A DNA stretch of 64,000 bases. Origin: Nitrosomonadales bacterium (GTDB lineage Bacteria; Pseudomonadota; Gammaproteobacteria; Burkholderiales; Gallionellaceae). A program made the position numbers and the translations under genes. The stretch is from the NCBI GenBank assembly GCA_016716325.1, contig JADJWO010000001.1, forward strand, positions 2,264,425-2,328,424, in the 5' to 3' direction. Shown here piece by piece: positions 43,500 to 51,171 of the stretch. Numbering within the stretch: the first letter of the stretch is position 1; each line of letters begins with the position of its first letter. The notes beneath the pieces are model-generated. The model had not been told where the DNA came from and did not search any database. It worked only from the letters and a program-made list of their open reading frames with translations.

Positions 43500-43548
43500 A
43501 TGTCCTCCTGTACCAGAGAATGGGCAACATCATACCGCCGAAACCAAG

Positions 43549-43564
43549 CTGTCACATCTGACAG
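43549..43564. promoter_or_regulatory. lux box 1 (CTGTCA-N4-TGACAG)
   Basis: CTGTCACATCTGACAG is a perfect dyad of 6+6 bases with the size and symmetry of LuxR-family operators. On the minus strand it covers the expected -35 region of luxR, whose -10 candidate TATGAT is the complement of 43529-43534. This suggests autoregulation. Confidence 0.75.
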
Positions 43565-43566
43565 GA

Positions 43567-43582
43567 CTGACAGATATGACAG
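43567..43582. promoter_or_regulatory. lux box 2, imperfect (CTGACA-N4-TGACAG)
   Basis: CTGACAGATATGACAG starts two bases after box 1. Its centre lies about 43 bases before the start site predicted from the TATTAT at 43606-43611, the usual position for LuxR activation of the gene to the right. Confidence 0.65.
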
Positions 43583-43605
43583 CGCAACCGGGCGCGCCAT
43601 ACCGG

Positions 43606-43611
43606 TATTAT
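43606..43611 (+). promoter_or_regulatory. -10 box of the RsaM-like gene
   Basis: TATTAT 42 bases before the ATG, at activating distance from lux box 2. Confidence 0.5.
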
Positions 43612-43652
43612 TCCTGTTATCCATCCCTTCAATCAACGAGAAGGCACAACCT

Positions 43653-44084
43653 ATGTCACTCACTCCCCATCCTGAATGTCAGGCCCGCCCGGGATCCGGC
43701 GCGGCGACAAGTTTATCCGGAGACGGCTATATCCGCCTGACTTTCGAATCGTTCTGCTCGATTGGAATGCAGCACCTGTTTTCCGGTGTCGATGTAAGCC
43801 GCCCCGTCCACCGGGGCGTCGGCGCCAGTTCCCAGCCCATCATCGGCTACACAGAATGGGCCAGCAAGGGCATGCCTGTCATCAGCGTCGGCTGGGACTG
43901 GGAACTGGTCGGCCTGCAAGGAAGGGCGCAGCTTGTCCAGACCGGCACGCCGGGATCGAACCTGATGTTCGTCGATAGTTGCGGACAGGATATCGGGCAG
44001 GAGCAGACCGTCAGGCAGTTGATGGACTGGCTGAACGTCTTCGATTGGCAAACGGAAACGCTGAAGGCCGTTACCACAGTCTGA
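43653..44084 (+). CDS. RsaM-like (DUF4902) quorum-sensing modulator
   Basis: 143 residues between luxR and luxI, the typical position and size of the RsaM family of Burkholderia and Pseudomonas, which restrains AHL production. Seen in the sequence: YIRLTFESFCSIGMQHLF, GYTEWASKG and the aromatic SVGWDWELV motif, with no DNA-binding domain. The ATG at 43653 follows an agaagg site; a longer upstream frame runs through the lux boxes and is not coding. The family call rests on remembered motifs and context, not on a search. Confidence 0.72.
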   Translation: MSLTPHPECQARPGSGAATSLSGDGYIRLTFESFCSIGMQHLFSGVDVSRPVHRGVGASSQPIIGYTEWASKGMPVISVGWDWELVGLQGRAQLVQTGTPGSNLMFVDSCGQDIGQEQTVRQLMDWLNVFDWQTETLKAVTTV

Positions 44085-44095
44085 CCCCGCGCGAC

Positions 44096-44111
44096 CTGTC
44101 AACTCTGACAG
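44096..44111 (+). promoter_or_regulatory. lux box 3 upstream of luxI
   Basis: CTGTCAACTCTGACAG has the same half sites as box 1 and a perfect dyad. A TCAAAT sequence at 44135-44140 could be the -10 element, placing the box centre near -43. It implies that luxI has its own LuxR-responsive promoter. Confidence 0.75.
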
Positions 44112-44179
44112 TTGTTTGGAATACCCCTGAGCGCTCAAATCAACCCATCCGTTTTTTCGATTTTCCAGGGGGGGTGACC

Positions 44180-44734
44180 ATGAATATCGTCACAGGTACG
44201 GCAGCCGGTCTGTCGGAAATTTACCGGCAAGTGGCGGGTTATCGGCACAAGGTTTTCGTCGAGAATCTGGGCTGGGACCTGCATGCGCCGGATGGCCTGG
44301 AACAGGATCAGTTCGACCGTACAGATACCGTCTATGTCGCCGTGCGCGATGATGACGGCGAGATATGCGGCTGCGCGCGGCTGTTGCCGACCCTGCATCC
44401 CTACCTGCTTTCCGAAGTGTTCCCGCAATTGCTGAACGGTGCGCCGCCGCCCAACTCTCCCGACATCTGGGAGTTGTCCCGGTTCGCCGCCGTCGATTTC
44501 AACTCGCCCGATCAATCGCCGTTGCGGCAGATGTCGTCGGATGTCGCGATAGATTTGCTTCAGGCATCCCTGGAGTGCGCGAAGGGGTTCGGTGCAAAAC
44601 GGTTGATCGCGGTGACATCTCTCGGCACGGAGAGGCTGCTGCGCAATGCCGGTTTCAAGGCGCACCGTGCCGGTCCCCCCATGCGTGTCGATGGACACTT
44701 GATCTTCGCATGCTGGATAGAGGTGGGCGAGTAG
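44180..44734 (+). CDS. acyl-homoserine-lactone synthase (LuxI family)
   Basis: 184 residues; makes AHL signal from SAM and acyl-ACP. The invariant residues are present: R22 and F26 (YRHKVFVENLGW), W32, D43 and D46 (EQDQFDRTD), R67 (CARLLP), E98 and R101 (WELSRFAA). The ATG at 44180 follows a ggggggg-tgacc stretch; the upstream frame overlaps the RsaM-like gene. Acyl chain length cannot be predicted. Confidence 0.95.
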   Translation: MNIVTGTAAGLSEIYRQVAGYRHKVFVENLGWDLHAPDGLEQDQFDRTDTVYVAVRDDDGEICGCARLLPTLHPYLLSEVFPQLLNGAPPPNSPDIWELSRFAAVDFNSPDQSPLRQMSSDVAIDLLQASLECAKGFGAKRLIAVTSLGTERLLRNAGFKAHRAGPPMRVDGHLIFACWIEVGE

Positions 44735-44800
44735 GCATTCCATGGAGGTTTGGAATTATCTTGTCCGGTGAAGTCAGTGGATTGGCGGGCAAGTGGGGGA

Positions 44801-45172
44801 ATGGCGATGTTCCGTAATATTCCGGTTGAAGTAGCGGTTACAGCAGGTCTGGCTGCTCTGGTAGGAGAGTTATTGATTGCATTCCTGTTCTGGCACTCTC
44901 ATGGTGCAGTCGCGATGCCGGAGATCGAGGTGAAGGTGCTGGTTGCGATGATTGCACCGATTGTGATGGCTGCAGCACTGGCTCCGGTATTCCATATTCT
45001 GCTTGCCCGGACAACGTTAAGGGAGCATGAGAGGTCTGCAAGACGGATCGGAAAATCGAATCGCTTGCAAGAAGCGGTGCAGGTGCGCAAATCGGGCGGG
45101 CAATTTGCGGAGAATCACCACCTTCCCAGTGCTGTAACGTTCCCCGAAAAATCCGCCGGTGTCCGTTCATGA
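44801..45172 (+). CDS. two-helix membrane protein coupled to the HD-GYP gene
   Basis: 123 residues. Two hydrophobic spans (about 9-28 and 44-66) flank a short loop, and a basic cytoplasmic tail ends with a helix. This is the layout of the membrane-anchor part of a sensor kinase or cyclase without the catalytic part. Its stop overlaps the next ATG as ATGA. It may be a separately encoded membrane anchor for the PAS-GAF-HD-GYP protein. ATG 44807 is an alternative start with better spacing to its gggggaa site. Confidence 0.6.
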   Translation: MAMFRNIPVEVAVTAGLAALVGELLIAFLFWHSHGAVAMPEIEVKVLVAMIAPIVMAAALAPVFHILLARTTLREHERSARRIGKSNRLQEAVQVRKSGGQFAENHHLPSAVTFPEKSAGVRS

Positions 45173-46866
45173 GCGCCAACCATAAATCGTCTCAAGAAAA
45201 ACTGGATGCAGCGCTCCAAGCACTGGCAGCAGCCGGGGAACGACTTGAATGCCAGAAGGCCGAACACAGGTTGAATACGCTGGAACTGGAAGAGAGTCGC
45301 AGCGCATTGCAGTCGATGCTAGAAAATCTGAAGTGCGCGCACGAACAGATCGAGCGGGCGCATCATGAATGGATTGGCGCGCTGGATGCGGTGGAAGACC
45401 CGATCTTCCTTCATGACAAGGAATTCCGCGTCCTGCGTTGCAACAAGGCTTACCAGCGATGCGCCGGGCTTCCCTTCAAGCAGATCATAGGCATGCCTTA
45501 TTACGAGATATTTCCGAAAATGGATGCGCCGCTGCCCTGCTGCCGGCGGCTGAAGGAAAAGAACGAAGCGGCGGCAGACGAGGATGAGTTTGAAGTCGGC
45601 GATGCAATATATCGACTGCGCGCATTTACCGTATATGACAAGCAGGGGAATTATCTGCATTCCCTGCATATTTTCGAGGATGTCACCGAATCCAGACGGT
45701 CAGAAATCGCGGTCCGGCATGCCAACCGCGCGCTCGCCGCCTTGAGCGCGGTGAACAGGGGATTGGTGCGTGCCGATAGCGAGGACAAATTGTTGCATTC
45801 GATCTGCAAGGCGATCGTCGAGGGGGGCGGCTATCAGATGGCCTGGGTGGGCTACAGGCAGAACGACGCAAGAAAGTCGATCTTGATCAAGGCGCAGGCC
45901 GGTATTGATGCACGGAGTTGCCCGGATACCATGCAGCCCACATGGGCAGAGGATGCGCAGGGTATGGGACCGTGCGGGCGTGCCATTCGCAGCGGCAAGA
46001 CCAAGTTATGTCAGGATATCGCCAACGACGCGCATTATTCCCCGTGGCGCAATGAAGCGCTCAAATGCGGCTATGCGTCCAGTATCGCGTTGCCGCTTCT
46101 GGATGCAGGGAACGCGGTGTTTGGTGTCCTGGCGGTTTATGCCGGGGAGATAAACGCTTTCAGTGCCGCTGAAATCGATTTGCTGGAGGAAATGGCAGGG
46201 GACATGGCATTCGGGGTGCGATCCCTGCGGACGCGCCGGGAACGCGACCTTGCGATGGGGATGGTACAGCAGCATCTGGTGAAGCTGGAAGGCAGCCTGG
46301 AAGATACGGTACGTGCGATCGCCTCCATCGTCGAGATGCGCGATCCCTATACCGCCGGACACCAGACCCGGGTGGCCGATCTGGCGCTGGCTATCGCCAC
46401 TCAGATGGGGTTATCGCCGGAACAGGTGCACGGCATCCATCTTGCCGGCGTGGTGCATGACCTGGGCAAGATACACATCCCGGCGGAGATCCTCAGCAAG
46501 CCCGGCAAGATCAACGCGACGGAATATGATCTGATCAAGACGCATGCGCAGTCCGGATACGACATCCTGAAGGATATCGAATTCCCCTGGCCGATCGCGC
46601 AGATGGTCTGGCAGCATCACGAACGGCTGGACGGTTCCGGTTATCCGCAGGGCCTCAAGGGCGATCAGATCATTCTAGAATCGCGCATCCTGAGTGTCGC
46701 GGACGTGGTCGAGGCGATGGCGTCGCATCGTCCGTATCGTGCCGGATTGGGTGTCGAGCTTGCACTCGCGGAGATCGGCGGCAAACGCGGCACTCATTTC
46801 GATCCGGTGGTGACGGATGCCTGCATGGCCTTGTTCCGCGAAAAGAACTACGTCTTGCCGTCTTAG
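45169..46866 (+). CDS. PAS-GAF-HD-GYP c-di-GMP phosphodiesterase
   Basis: 565 residues. A coiled coil (8-70) is followed by a PAS domain (about 70-180) and a GAF domain (about 190-350). The HD-GYP phosphodiesterase (about 375-565) has H430-D431 in VVHDLGKIHIP and the hallmark HHERLDGSGYP beginning at H483. It should hydrolyse c-di-GMP to GMP. No membrane helix of its own; the preceding coupled gene supplies two. Its position directly behind luxI suggests a link between quorum sensing and c-di-GMP turnover. Confidence 0.93.
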   Translation: MSANHKSSQEKLDAALQALAAAGERLECQKAEHRLNTLELEESRSALQSMLENLKCAHEQIERAHHEWIGALDAVEDPIFLHDKEFRVLRCNKAYQRCAGLPFKQIIGMPYYEIFPKMDAPLPCCRRLKEKNEAAADEDEFEVGDAIYRLRAFTVYDKQGNYLHSLHIFEDVTESRRSEIAVRHANRALAALSAVNRGLVRADSEDKLLHSICKAIVEGGGYQMAWVGYRQNDARKSILIKAQAGIDARSCPDTMQPTWAEDAQGMGPCGRAIRSGKTKLCQDIANDAHYSPWRNEALKCGYASSIALPLLDAGNAVFGVLAVYAGEINAFSAAEIDLLEEMAGDMAFGVRSLRTRRERDLAMGMVQQHLVKLEGSLEDTVRAIASIVEMRDPYTAGHQTRVADLALAIATQMGLSPEQVHGIHLAGVVHDLGKIHIPAEILSKPGKINATEYDLIKTHAQSGYDILKDIEFPWPIAQMVWQHHERLDGSGYPQGLKGDQIILESRILSVADVVEAMASHRPYRAGLGVELALAEIGGKRGTHFDPVVTDACMALFREKNYVLPS

Positions 46867-46871
46867 CGTTC

Positions 46872-46891
46872 AATGCAGTGACCACTGCATT
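46872..46891. repeat. 9-bp-stem hairpin between convergent genes
   Basis: AATGCAGTG-ac-CACTGCATT in the 43-base gap between the HD-GYP gene and the convergent UDP-glucose dehydrogenase gene. There is no T-run; it may act as a weak shared terminator. Confidence 0.6.
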
Positions 46892-46909
46892 CGTCTTCGC
46901 AGAATCCGT

Positions 46910-48076
46910 TCAGTCCTTGCCGAACAAGTCGCGGCTGTAAACCTTTCCGGCCACATCACTGATGTCGTCAGTGATACGGTTGGCGACGATGACGTCGGCT
47001 TCCTTCTTGAATTGCGCCAGATCGTTCACCACCCTGGAATGGAAGAACTCCGGCTCCTTGAGCGCGGGTTCGTAAACGATGACCTCGATCCCCTTGGCCT
47101 TGATGCGTTTCATGATGCCCTGGATGCTGGAAGATCGGAAGTTGTCAGAGCCGCTCTTCATCACCAGGCGATGGATGCCGACCACCTTGGGGTTGCGCTT
47201 GATGATGTCGAATGCGATGAAGTCCTTGCGCGTGGTGTTCGCTTCGACGATGGCGTGGATCAGGTTCTGCGGGACGTCCTGGTAGTTGGCCAGCAGTTGC
47301 TTGGTGTCCTTCGGCAGACAGTAGCCGCCGTAACCGAACGAAGGATTGTTGTAGTGGTCCCCGATGCGCGGATCGAGGCTCACCCCCTGGATGATCTGTT
47401 TCGTATCCAGTCCGTGGGTGGCGGCGTAAGTATCGAGCTCGTTGAAGTAGGCCACGCGCATCGCGAGGTAGGTGTTGGCGAACAGCTTGATCGCCTCGGC
47501 CTCGGTCGAATCGGTGAACAGGGTTGGTATGTCCTGCTTGACCGCGCCTTGCTTGAGCAGACCGGCAAAGACCTCGGCGCGCTTCGAGCGTTCGCCGATG
47601 ACGATACGCGAGGGATGCAGGTTGTCGTACAGCGCACGGCCTTCGCGCAGGAACTCCGGCGAGAAGATCAGGTTGTCGCAGTTGAATTTTTCCCGTGTCT
47701 TGACGGTGTAGCCCACCGGGATGGTGGACTTGATCACCATCACCGCCTGCGGGTTGATGCTCATGACATCCCGGATGACCGACTCGATCGAACCGGTGTT
47801 GAAGTAATTGGTCTCCGGGTCGTAGTCCGTCGGCGTGGCGATGATGACATAGTCCGCGCCGGCGTAAGCCTCGCGCTTGTCCAGCGTGGCCTTGAAATTG
47901 AGTGTCTTGTGTTGCAGGTAATCCTCGATCTCCGCGTCTTCGATAGGCGAATGCTTGCGATTCAGCATCTCGACCTTTTCGGGAACGATGTCGACCGCGA
48001 CGACTTCGTTGTGCTGGGCGAGCAGGATGGCGTTGGAAAGACCTACGTAACCGGTACCGGCAATGGCAATCTTCAT
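46910..48076 (-). CDS. ugd: UDP-glucose 6-dehydrogenase
   Basis: 388 residues; oxidises UDP-glucose twice to UDP-glucuronate, the entry substrate of the Ara4N pathway encoded at 34.7-42.8 kb. N-terminal NAD motif is AIAGTGYVGLSNA; ATPTDYDPETNYFNT and the catalytic Cys253 in GYGGYCLPKDTKQL follow. This is the short form, as in E. coli. It is convergent with the quorum-sensing module and not in an operon with arn. Confidence 0.95.
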   Translation of the reverse strand: MKIAIAGTGYVGLSNAILLAQHNEVVAVDIVPEKVEMLNRKHSPIEDAEIEDYLQHKTLNFKATLDKREAYAGADYVIIATPTDYDPETNYFNTGSIESVIRDVMSINPQAVMVIKSTIPVGYTVKTREKFNCDNLIFSPEFLREGRALYDNLHPSRIVIGERSKRAEVFAGLLKQGAVKQDIPTLFTDSTEAEAIKLFANTYLAMRVAYFNELDTYAATHGLDTKQIIQGVSLDPRIGDHYNNPSFGYGGYCLPKDTKQLLANYQDVPQNLIHAIVEANTTRKDFIAFDIIKRNPKVVGIHRLVMKSGSDNFRSSSIQGIMKRIKAKGIEVIVYEPALKEPEFFHSRVVNDLAQFKKEADVIVANRITDDISDVAGKVYSRDLFGKD

Positions 48077-48134
48077 AAATCGAACGTTAGCGCGCTGTAA
48101 AAATCATGGCGCGCATTATACGCGATGGAATGTT

Positions 48135-48524
48135 TCAGGCATTCGCGAGCGCACGCTCGATCCGTGTATCCGCCTCGGCCGCCAGTGCGGTGAGTGTTTC
48201 ATCGCCGAGGATGCGCATCATGCCGGAAGGTGCTGCGAATTCCAGCGACACCTTTCCCGGTGCGATCTCGCGCACCACGGCGTTGCACGGCAACAGGCTG
48301 GCCACATCGCTGTTCGCGGTGTAGGCCTCGTAGGCCAGGTTCGGGTTGCACGCGCCGAGGATCACGGTGGGGATGATGTCCTTGCCGGTCTTGTCCTTGA
48401 TCTTGGCATGCATGTCGATGCGTGTGAGGATGCCGAAGCCCTCGGCGGCCAGCGCCTTGGTGGCACGCTCGATGGCTTGATCCAGAGTGGCAGCGATCTC
48501 GCGCTTGAAGTTGATGGCAGTCAT
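48135..48524 (-). CDS. DUF302-family protein
   Basis: 129 residues matching the DUF302 pattern: ATLDQAIERATKALAAEGFGILTRIDMHAKIKDKTG at the start and GACNPNLAYEAYTANSDVASLLPCNAVVRE in the middle. Two conserved cysteines are present. Small proteins of this kind bind acidic ligands or metals in distant relatives, but function is not established. A strong caggag site precedes the ATG. No signal peptide. Confidence 0.88.
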   Translation of the reverse strand: MTAINFKREIAATLDQAIERATKALAAEGFGILTRIDMHAKIKDKTGKDIIPTVILGACNPNLAYEAYTANSDVASLLPCNAVVREIAPGKVSLEFAAPSGMMRILGDETLTALAAEADTRIERALANA

Positions 48525-48545
48525 GTCTTGTGCTCCTGATGTCTA

Positions 48546-49607
48546 TTAGGGATTGCTTATTCTACCTTGTTCGAGCGCCTGCTCAACCCTGATGGCAAGA
48601 TTGGTATCGAGACAGTCGAGTTCGATGCTGTCCGGCATGGAACGCAACCAGGTGAGCTGGCGCTTGGCCAGTTGGCGCGTGGCGGCGATGCCTTTTTCCA
48701 TCAGTTCCGCCTCGGTGATTTCGCCTTCCAGATATTCCCACGCCTGCCGGTAGCCCACGCAGCGCATCGAGGTCATGTCGCGCTGCAGTGCGTATTTCTG
48801 GCGCAGGCCGCGCAATTCATCCACCAGTCCATCCTTCAGCATCTGCTCGAAGCGGGCCGCGATGCGCTGATGCAAGACCGCACGGTCGGATGGAATGAGC
48901 GCGATGGGCTGGATGCGGTACGGCAGGTCATCAGCTACCCTCTCCTCCAGCCCCTCTCCCGCTTGCGGGAGATAACCAGCGACTTGCCCGCTTGCGGGCT
49001 TAGTCGATTGGCTAGTAGTTCCATCAGGGTGGCCGAAGGCCGGGAGAGGGGAAGGGGACTTGATAAGCTCCGACATCGGCTTGCCCGAAACCAGATAGAT
49101 CTCCATCGCGCGCTGGATGCGCTGAGTGTCGGTGGCATGCAGGCGCGCGGCGGTTTTCGCATCCACCTTGGCGAGTTCGGCGTGCAGGTGTGCTATGCCG
49201 TGCTGCGCGATGTTGGCGTCCAGCTTCGCGCGCACTTCGGCATCCGCCTGCGGCAACGGGCTCAGGCCTTCGCGCAGCGCCTTGAAATACAGCATCGTGC
49301 CACCCACCAGCAACGGCACCTTGCCGCGCGCGGTGATGTCCGCCATCAAGTGCAGCGCATCGCGGCGGAAGGCGGCGGCGGAATAGGCCTCGGTCGGGCT
49401 GATGATGTCGATCAGGTGGTGCGGCGCGCGGGCAAGGGTGGCGGCATCCGGCTTGGCCGTGCCGATATCCATGTCGCGGAACACCAGTGCGGAATCCACG
49501 CTGATGAGCTCCACCGGCAGTTTCTGTGCTAATTCCACCGCCACGCCGGTCTTGCCGGAAGCGGTGGGGCCCATCAGGAAGATGGCATGGGGCAGTTTAT
49601 CTGTCAT
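48546..49607 (-). CDS. miaA: tRNA dimethylallyltransferase, with in-frame repeat insertion
   Basis: 353 residues against about 310-320 usual; adds the dimethylallyl group to A37 of tRNAs reading UNN codons. The P-loop is GPTASGKTGVAVELA, followed by SVDSALVFRDMDIGTAKP, and in the C-terminal half MRCVGYRQAWEYLEG. About 40 extra residues (near 182-221: SPSPLPAFGHPDG...YLPQAGEGLEERV) separate SGKPMSELI from the LPYRIQPIALIP strand and are encoded by a family A repeat cluster. The frame is kept and flanking motifs are intact. Confidence 0.95.
   Translation of the reverse strand: MTDKLPHAIFLMGPTASGKTGVAVELAQKLPVELISVDSALVFRDMDIGTAKPDAATLARAPHHLIDIISPTEAYSAAAFRRDALHLMADITARGKVPLLVGGTMLYFKALREGLSPLPQADAEVRAKLDANIAQHGIAHLHAELAKVDAKTAARLHATDTQRIQRAMEIYLVSGKPMSELIKSPSPLPAFGHPDGTTSQSTKPASGQVAGYLPQAGEGLEERVADDLPYRIQPIALIPSDRAVLHQRIAARFEQMLKDGLVDELRGLRQKYALQRDMTSMRCVGYRQAWEYLEGEITEAELMEKGIAATRQLAKRQLTWLRSMPDSIELDCLDTNLAIRVEQALEQGRISNP
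48941..49060 (-). repeat. family A repeat cluster inside miaA
   Basis: CCCTCTCC, CCCCTCTCCCGCTTGCGGGA, a second CCCGCTTGCGGG and a distant inverted arm GGGAGAGGGGAAGGGG, spanning about 120 bases within the reading frame. Confidence 0.82.
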
Positions 49608-49620
49608 AAAACAAAAGCCT

Positions 49621-49728
49621 CACCACGAAGCACACGAAGGCCACGAAGAAAGGAAATGCAGAAACAAAAAATCCTGGCGAGCGGGTTTCCAAAGATTTTC
49701 CTTCGTGCTCTTCGTGTGCTTCGTGGTG
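49621..49728. repeat. MITE-like element (family C, copy 4)
   Basis: The ends are CACCACGAAGCACACGAAG (49621-49639) and an exact inverted copy at 49710-49728, between miaA and the MFS gene. 108 bases, no ORF. It lies directly before the miaA start. Confidence 0.9.
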
Positions 49729-49743
49729 AAAGATTTTTTAAGC

Positions 49744-51147
49744 TCATGCCAATTCCCTGTCGCGCGTCTCATGCACCAGTAGAGCCGCAACCAGACTGAT
49801 CGCCGCCGCGACCGAGATATACCCGCCCACCCAACTCAATCCGCCTTGTGCCACCAGTTGCTGCGCGATGTAAGGCGCCAGCGATGCGCCCAAAATGCCG
49901 CCAAGGTTATAAGCTGCGCCCGCGCCGGTGTAGCGCACACGGGTGGGGAACAGTTCCGGCAACAGCGCCCCCATCGGCGCGAAGGTTGCGCCCATCAGGA
50001 ACAGTTCCAGCGAGAGGAACGCGGTAATCAACAATGGCGAGCCGCTGCCCAGCATCGGCTCCATCAAAAAGCCGGAGAGCAATGCCGCGCTGCCCGCGAC
50101 GATCAGCACCGGCCTGCGGCCATAGCGATCACCTGCCATTGCTGCGAGCGGCGTGGCCGCCGCCATGAAGAGGACCGCGATGCACAACATGAAGAGAAAA
50201 TCGGGACGCGCGATGCCAAGCTTGCTTACGCCGTAGGAAAGCGAGAACACCGTGGTGATGTAGAACAACGCGTAGCACACCACCATCAACAACGCGCCGG
50301 AGATCAGCGGCTTGGCGTGATGTCTGAATAGTTCGGCCAGAGGCAGCTTATGAAAAGCCGTTCGTGGTGAGCCAACATTCCCTCCCCCATGCAGGGGGAG
50401 GGTTAGGGTGGGGGTAGAAGCTGTGCTATTCACCGACTCTACCCCCATCCCAGTTGCCCCCTCGCTCCGCTCTCCCCCTCTGCAAGGGGGAAGGAGTCCT
50501 TGCTCCCGCATAGCCTTCAAAAACACTGGCGTCTCTTCCAATTTCATTCGTACATACAAGCCGACCGCCACCAGCACCGCGCTGGCGAGGAAGGGAATGC
50601 GCCAGCCCCACTCGCGGAACTGTGCATCGTCCAGCGTATTCGCCAGCAACAGAAAGCTGCCCACCGCAAACAGGAAGCCGACCGGAGGTCCCAATTGCGG
50701 GAACATGCCGAACCAGCCGCGTTTGCCCTTGGGCGCATATTCCGCCGCCAGCAAAGCCGCACCGCCCCATTCGCCGCCGAGGCCGATGCCCTGCCCGAAG
50801 CGCAGCAGGCACAGCAACAGCGGCGCAGTCCAGCCTACCATCTCGTAACTCGGCAGCACGCCGATGAGCGTGGTCGAGATACCCATCACCAGCAGCGAGG
50901 CCACCAGCGTCGTCTTGCGCCCGATGCGGTCGCCGAAATGGCCGAACAGCAGCGCACCGAACGGACGCGCGAGGAAAGCGATGCCGAAAGTGAGGAAAGC
51001 GTTCAGCGCCTGCACCGCCGGGTCGCTGTTGGGAAAGAAGATCGGCCCGATCACCATCGCCACCGCGAGGCCGTAGATGTAGAAATCGTAGAACTCGATG
51101 GCGGTGCCGATGAAGCTGGCGAAGGCGATGCGGGTGGTGGATATCAT
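49744..51147 (-). CDS. MFS metabolite:H+ symporter family transporter, with repeat insertion
   Basis: 467 residues, 12 membrane helices, of the MHS branch (proline/betaine, citrate, alpha-ketoglutarate type). The N-terminus reads FASFIGTAIEFYDFYIYGLA, with the signature GHFGDRIGRKTTLV between helices 2 and 3 and GQGIGLGGEWGGAALLAAEY near helix 4. The central cytoplasmic loop (about 210-260) is enlarged by a repeat-derived stretch (LLPPCRGGERSEG ... PTLTLPLHGGGN), a position likely to tolerate insertion. Substrate unknown. Confidence 0.9.
   Translation of the reverse strand: MISTTRIAFASFIGTAIEFYDFYIYGLAVAMVIGPIFFPNSDPAVQALNAFLTFGIAFLARPFGALLFGHFGDRIGRKTTLVASLLVMGISTTLIGVLPSYEMVGWTAPLLLCLLRFGQGIGLGGEWGGAALLAAEYAPKGKRGWFGMFPQLGPPVGFLFAVGSFLLLANTLDDAQFREWGWRIPFLASAVLVAVGLYVRMKLEETPVFLKAMREQGLLPPCRGGERSEGATGMGVESVNSTASTPTLTLPLHGGGNVGSPRTAFHKLPLAELFRHHAKPLISGALLMVVCYALFYITTVFSLSYGVSKLGIARPDFLFMLCIAVLFMAAATPLAAMAGDRYGRRPVLIVAGSAALLSGFLMEPMLGSGSPLLITAFLSLELFLMGATFAPMGALLPELFPTRVRYTGAGAAYNLGGILGASLAPYIAQQLVAQGGLSWVGGYISVAAAISLVAALLVHETRDRELA
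50378..50500 (-). repeat. family A-related repeat pair inside the MFS gene
   Basis: CCTCCCCCATGCAGGGGGAGG and, 70 bases on, CCCCCTCTGCAAGGGGGAAGG, each a short palindrome with the same pyrimidine/purine style as family A. Both are read in frame in the cytoplasmic loop. Confidence 0.7.
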
Positions 51148-51171
51148 GCTGTTTTCTTTGATGCGTATAGC

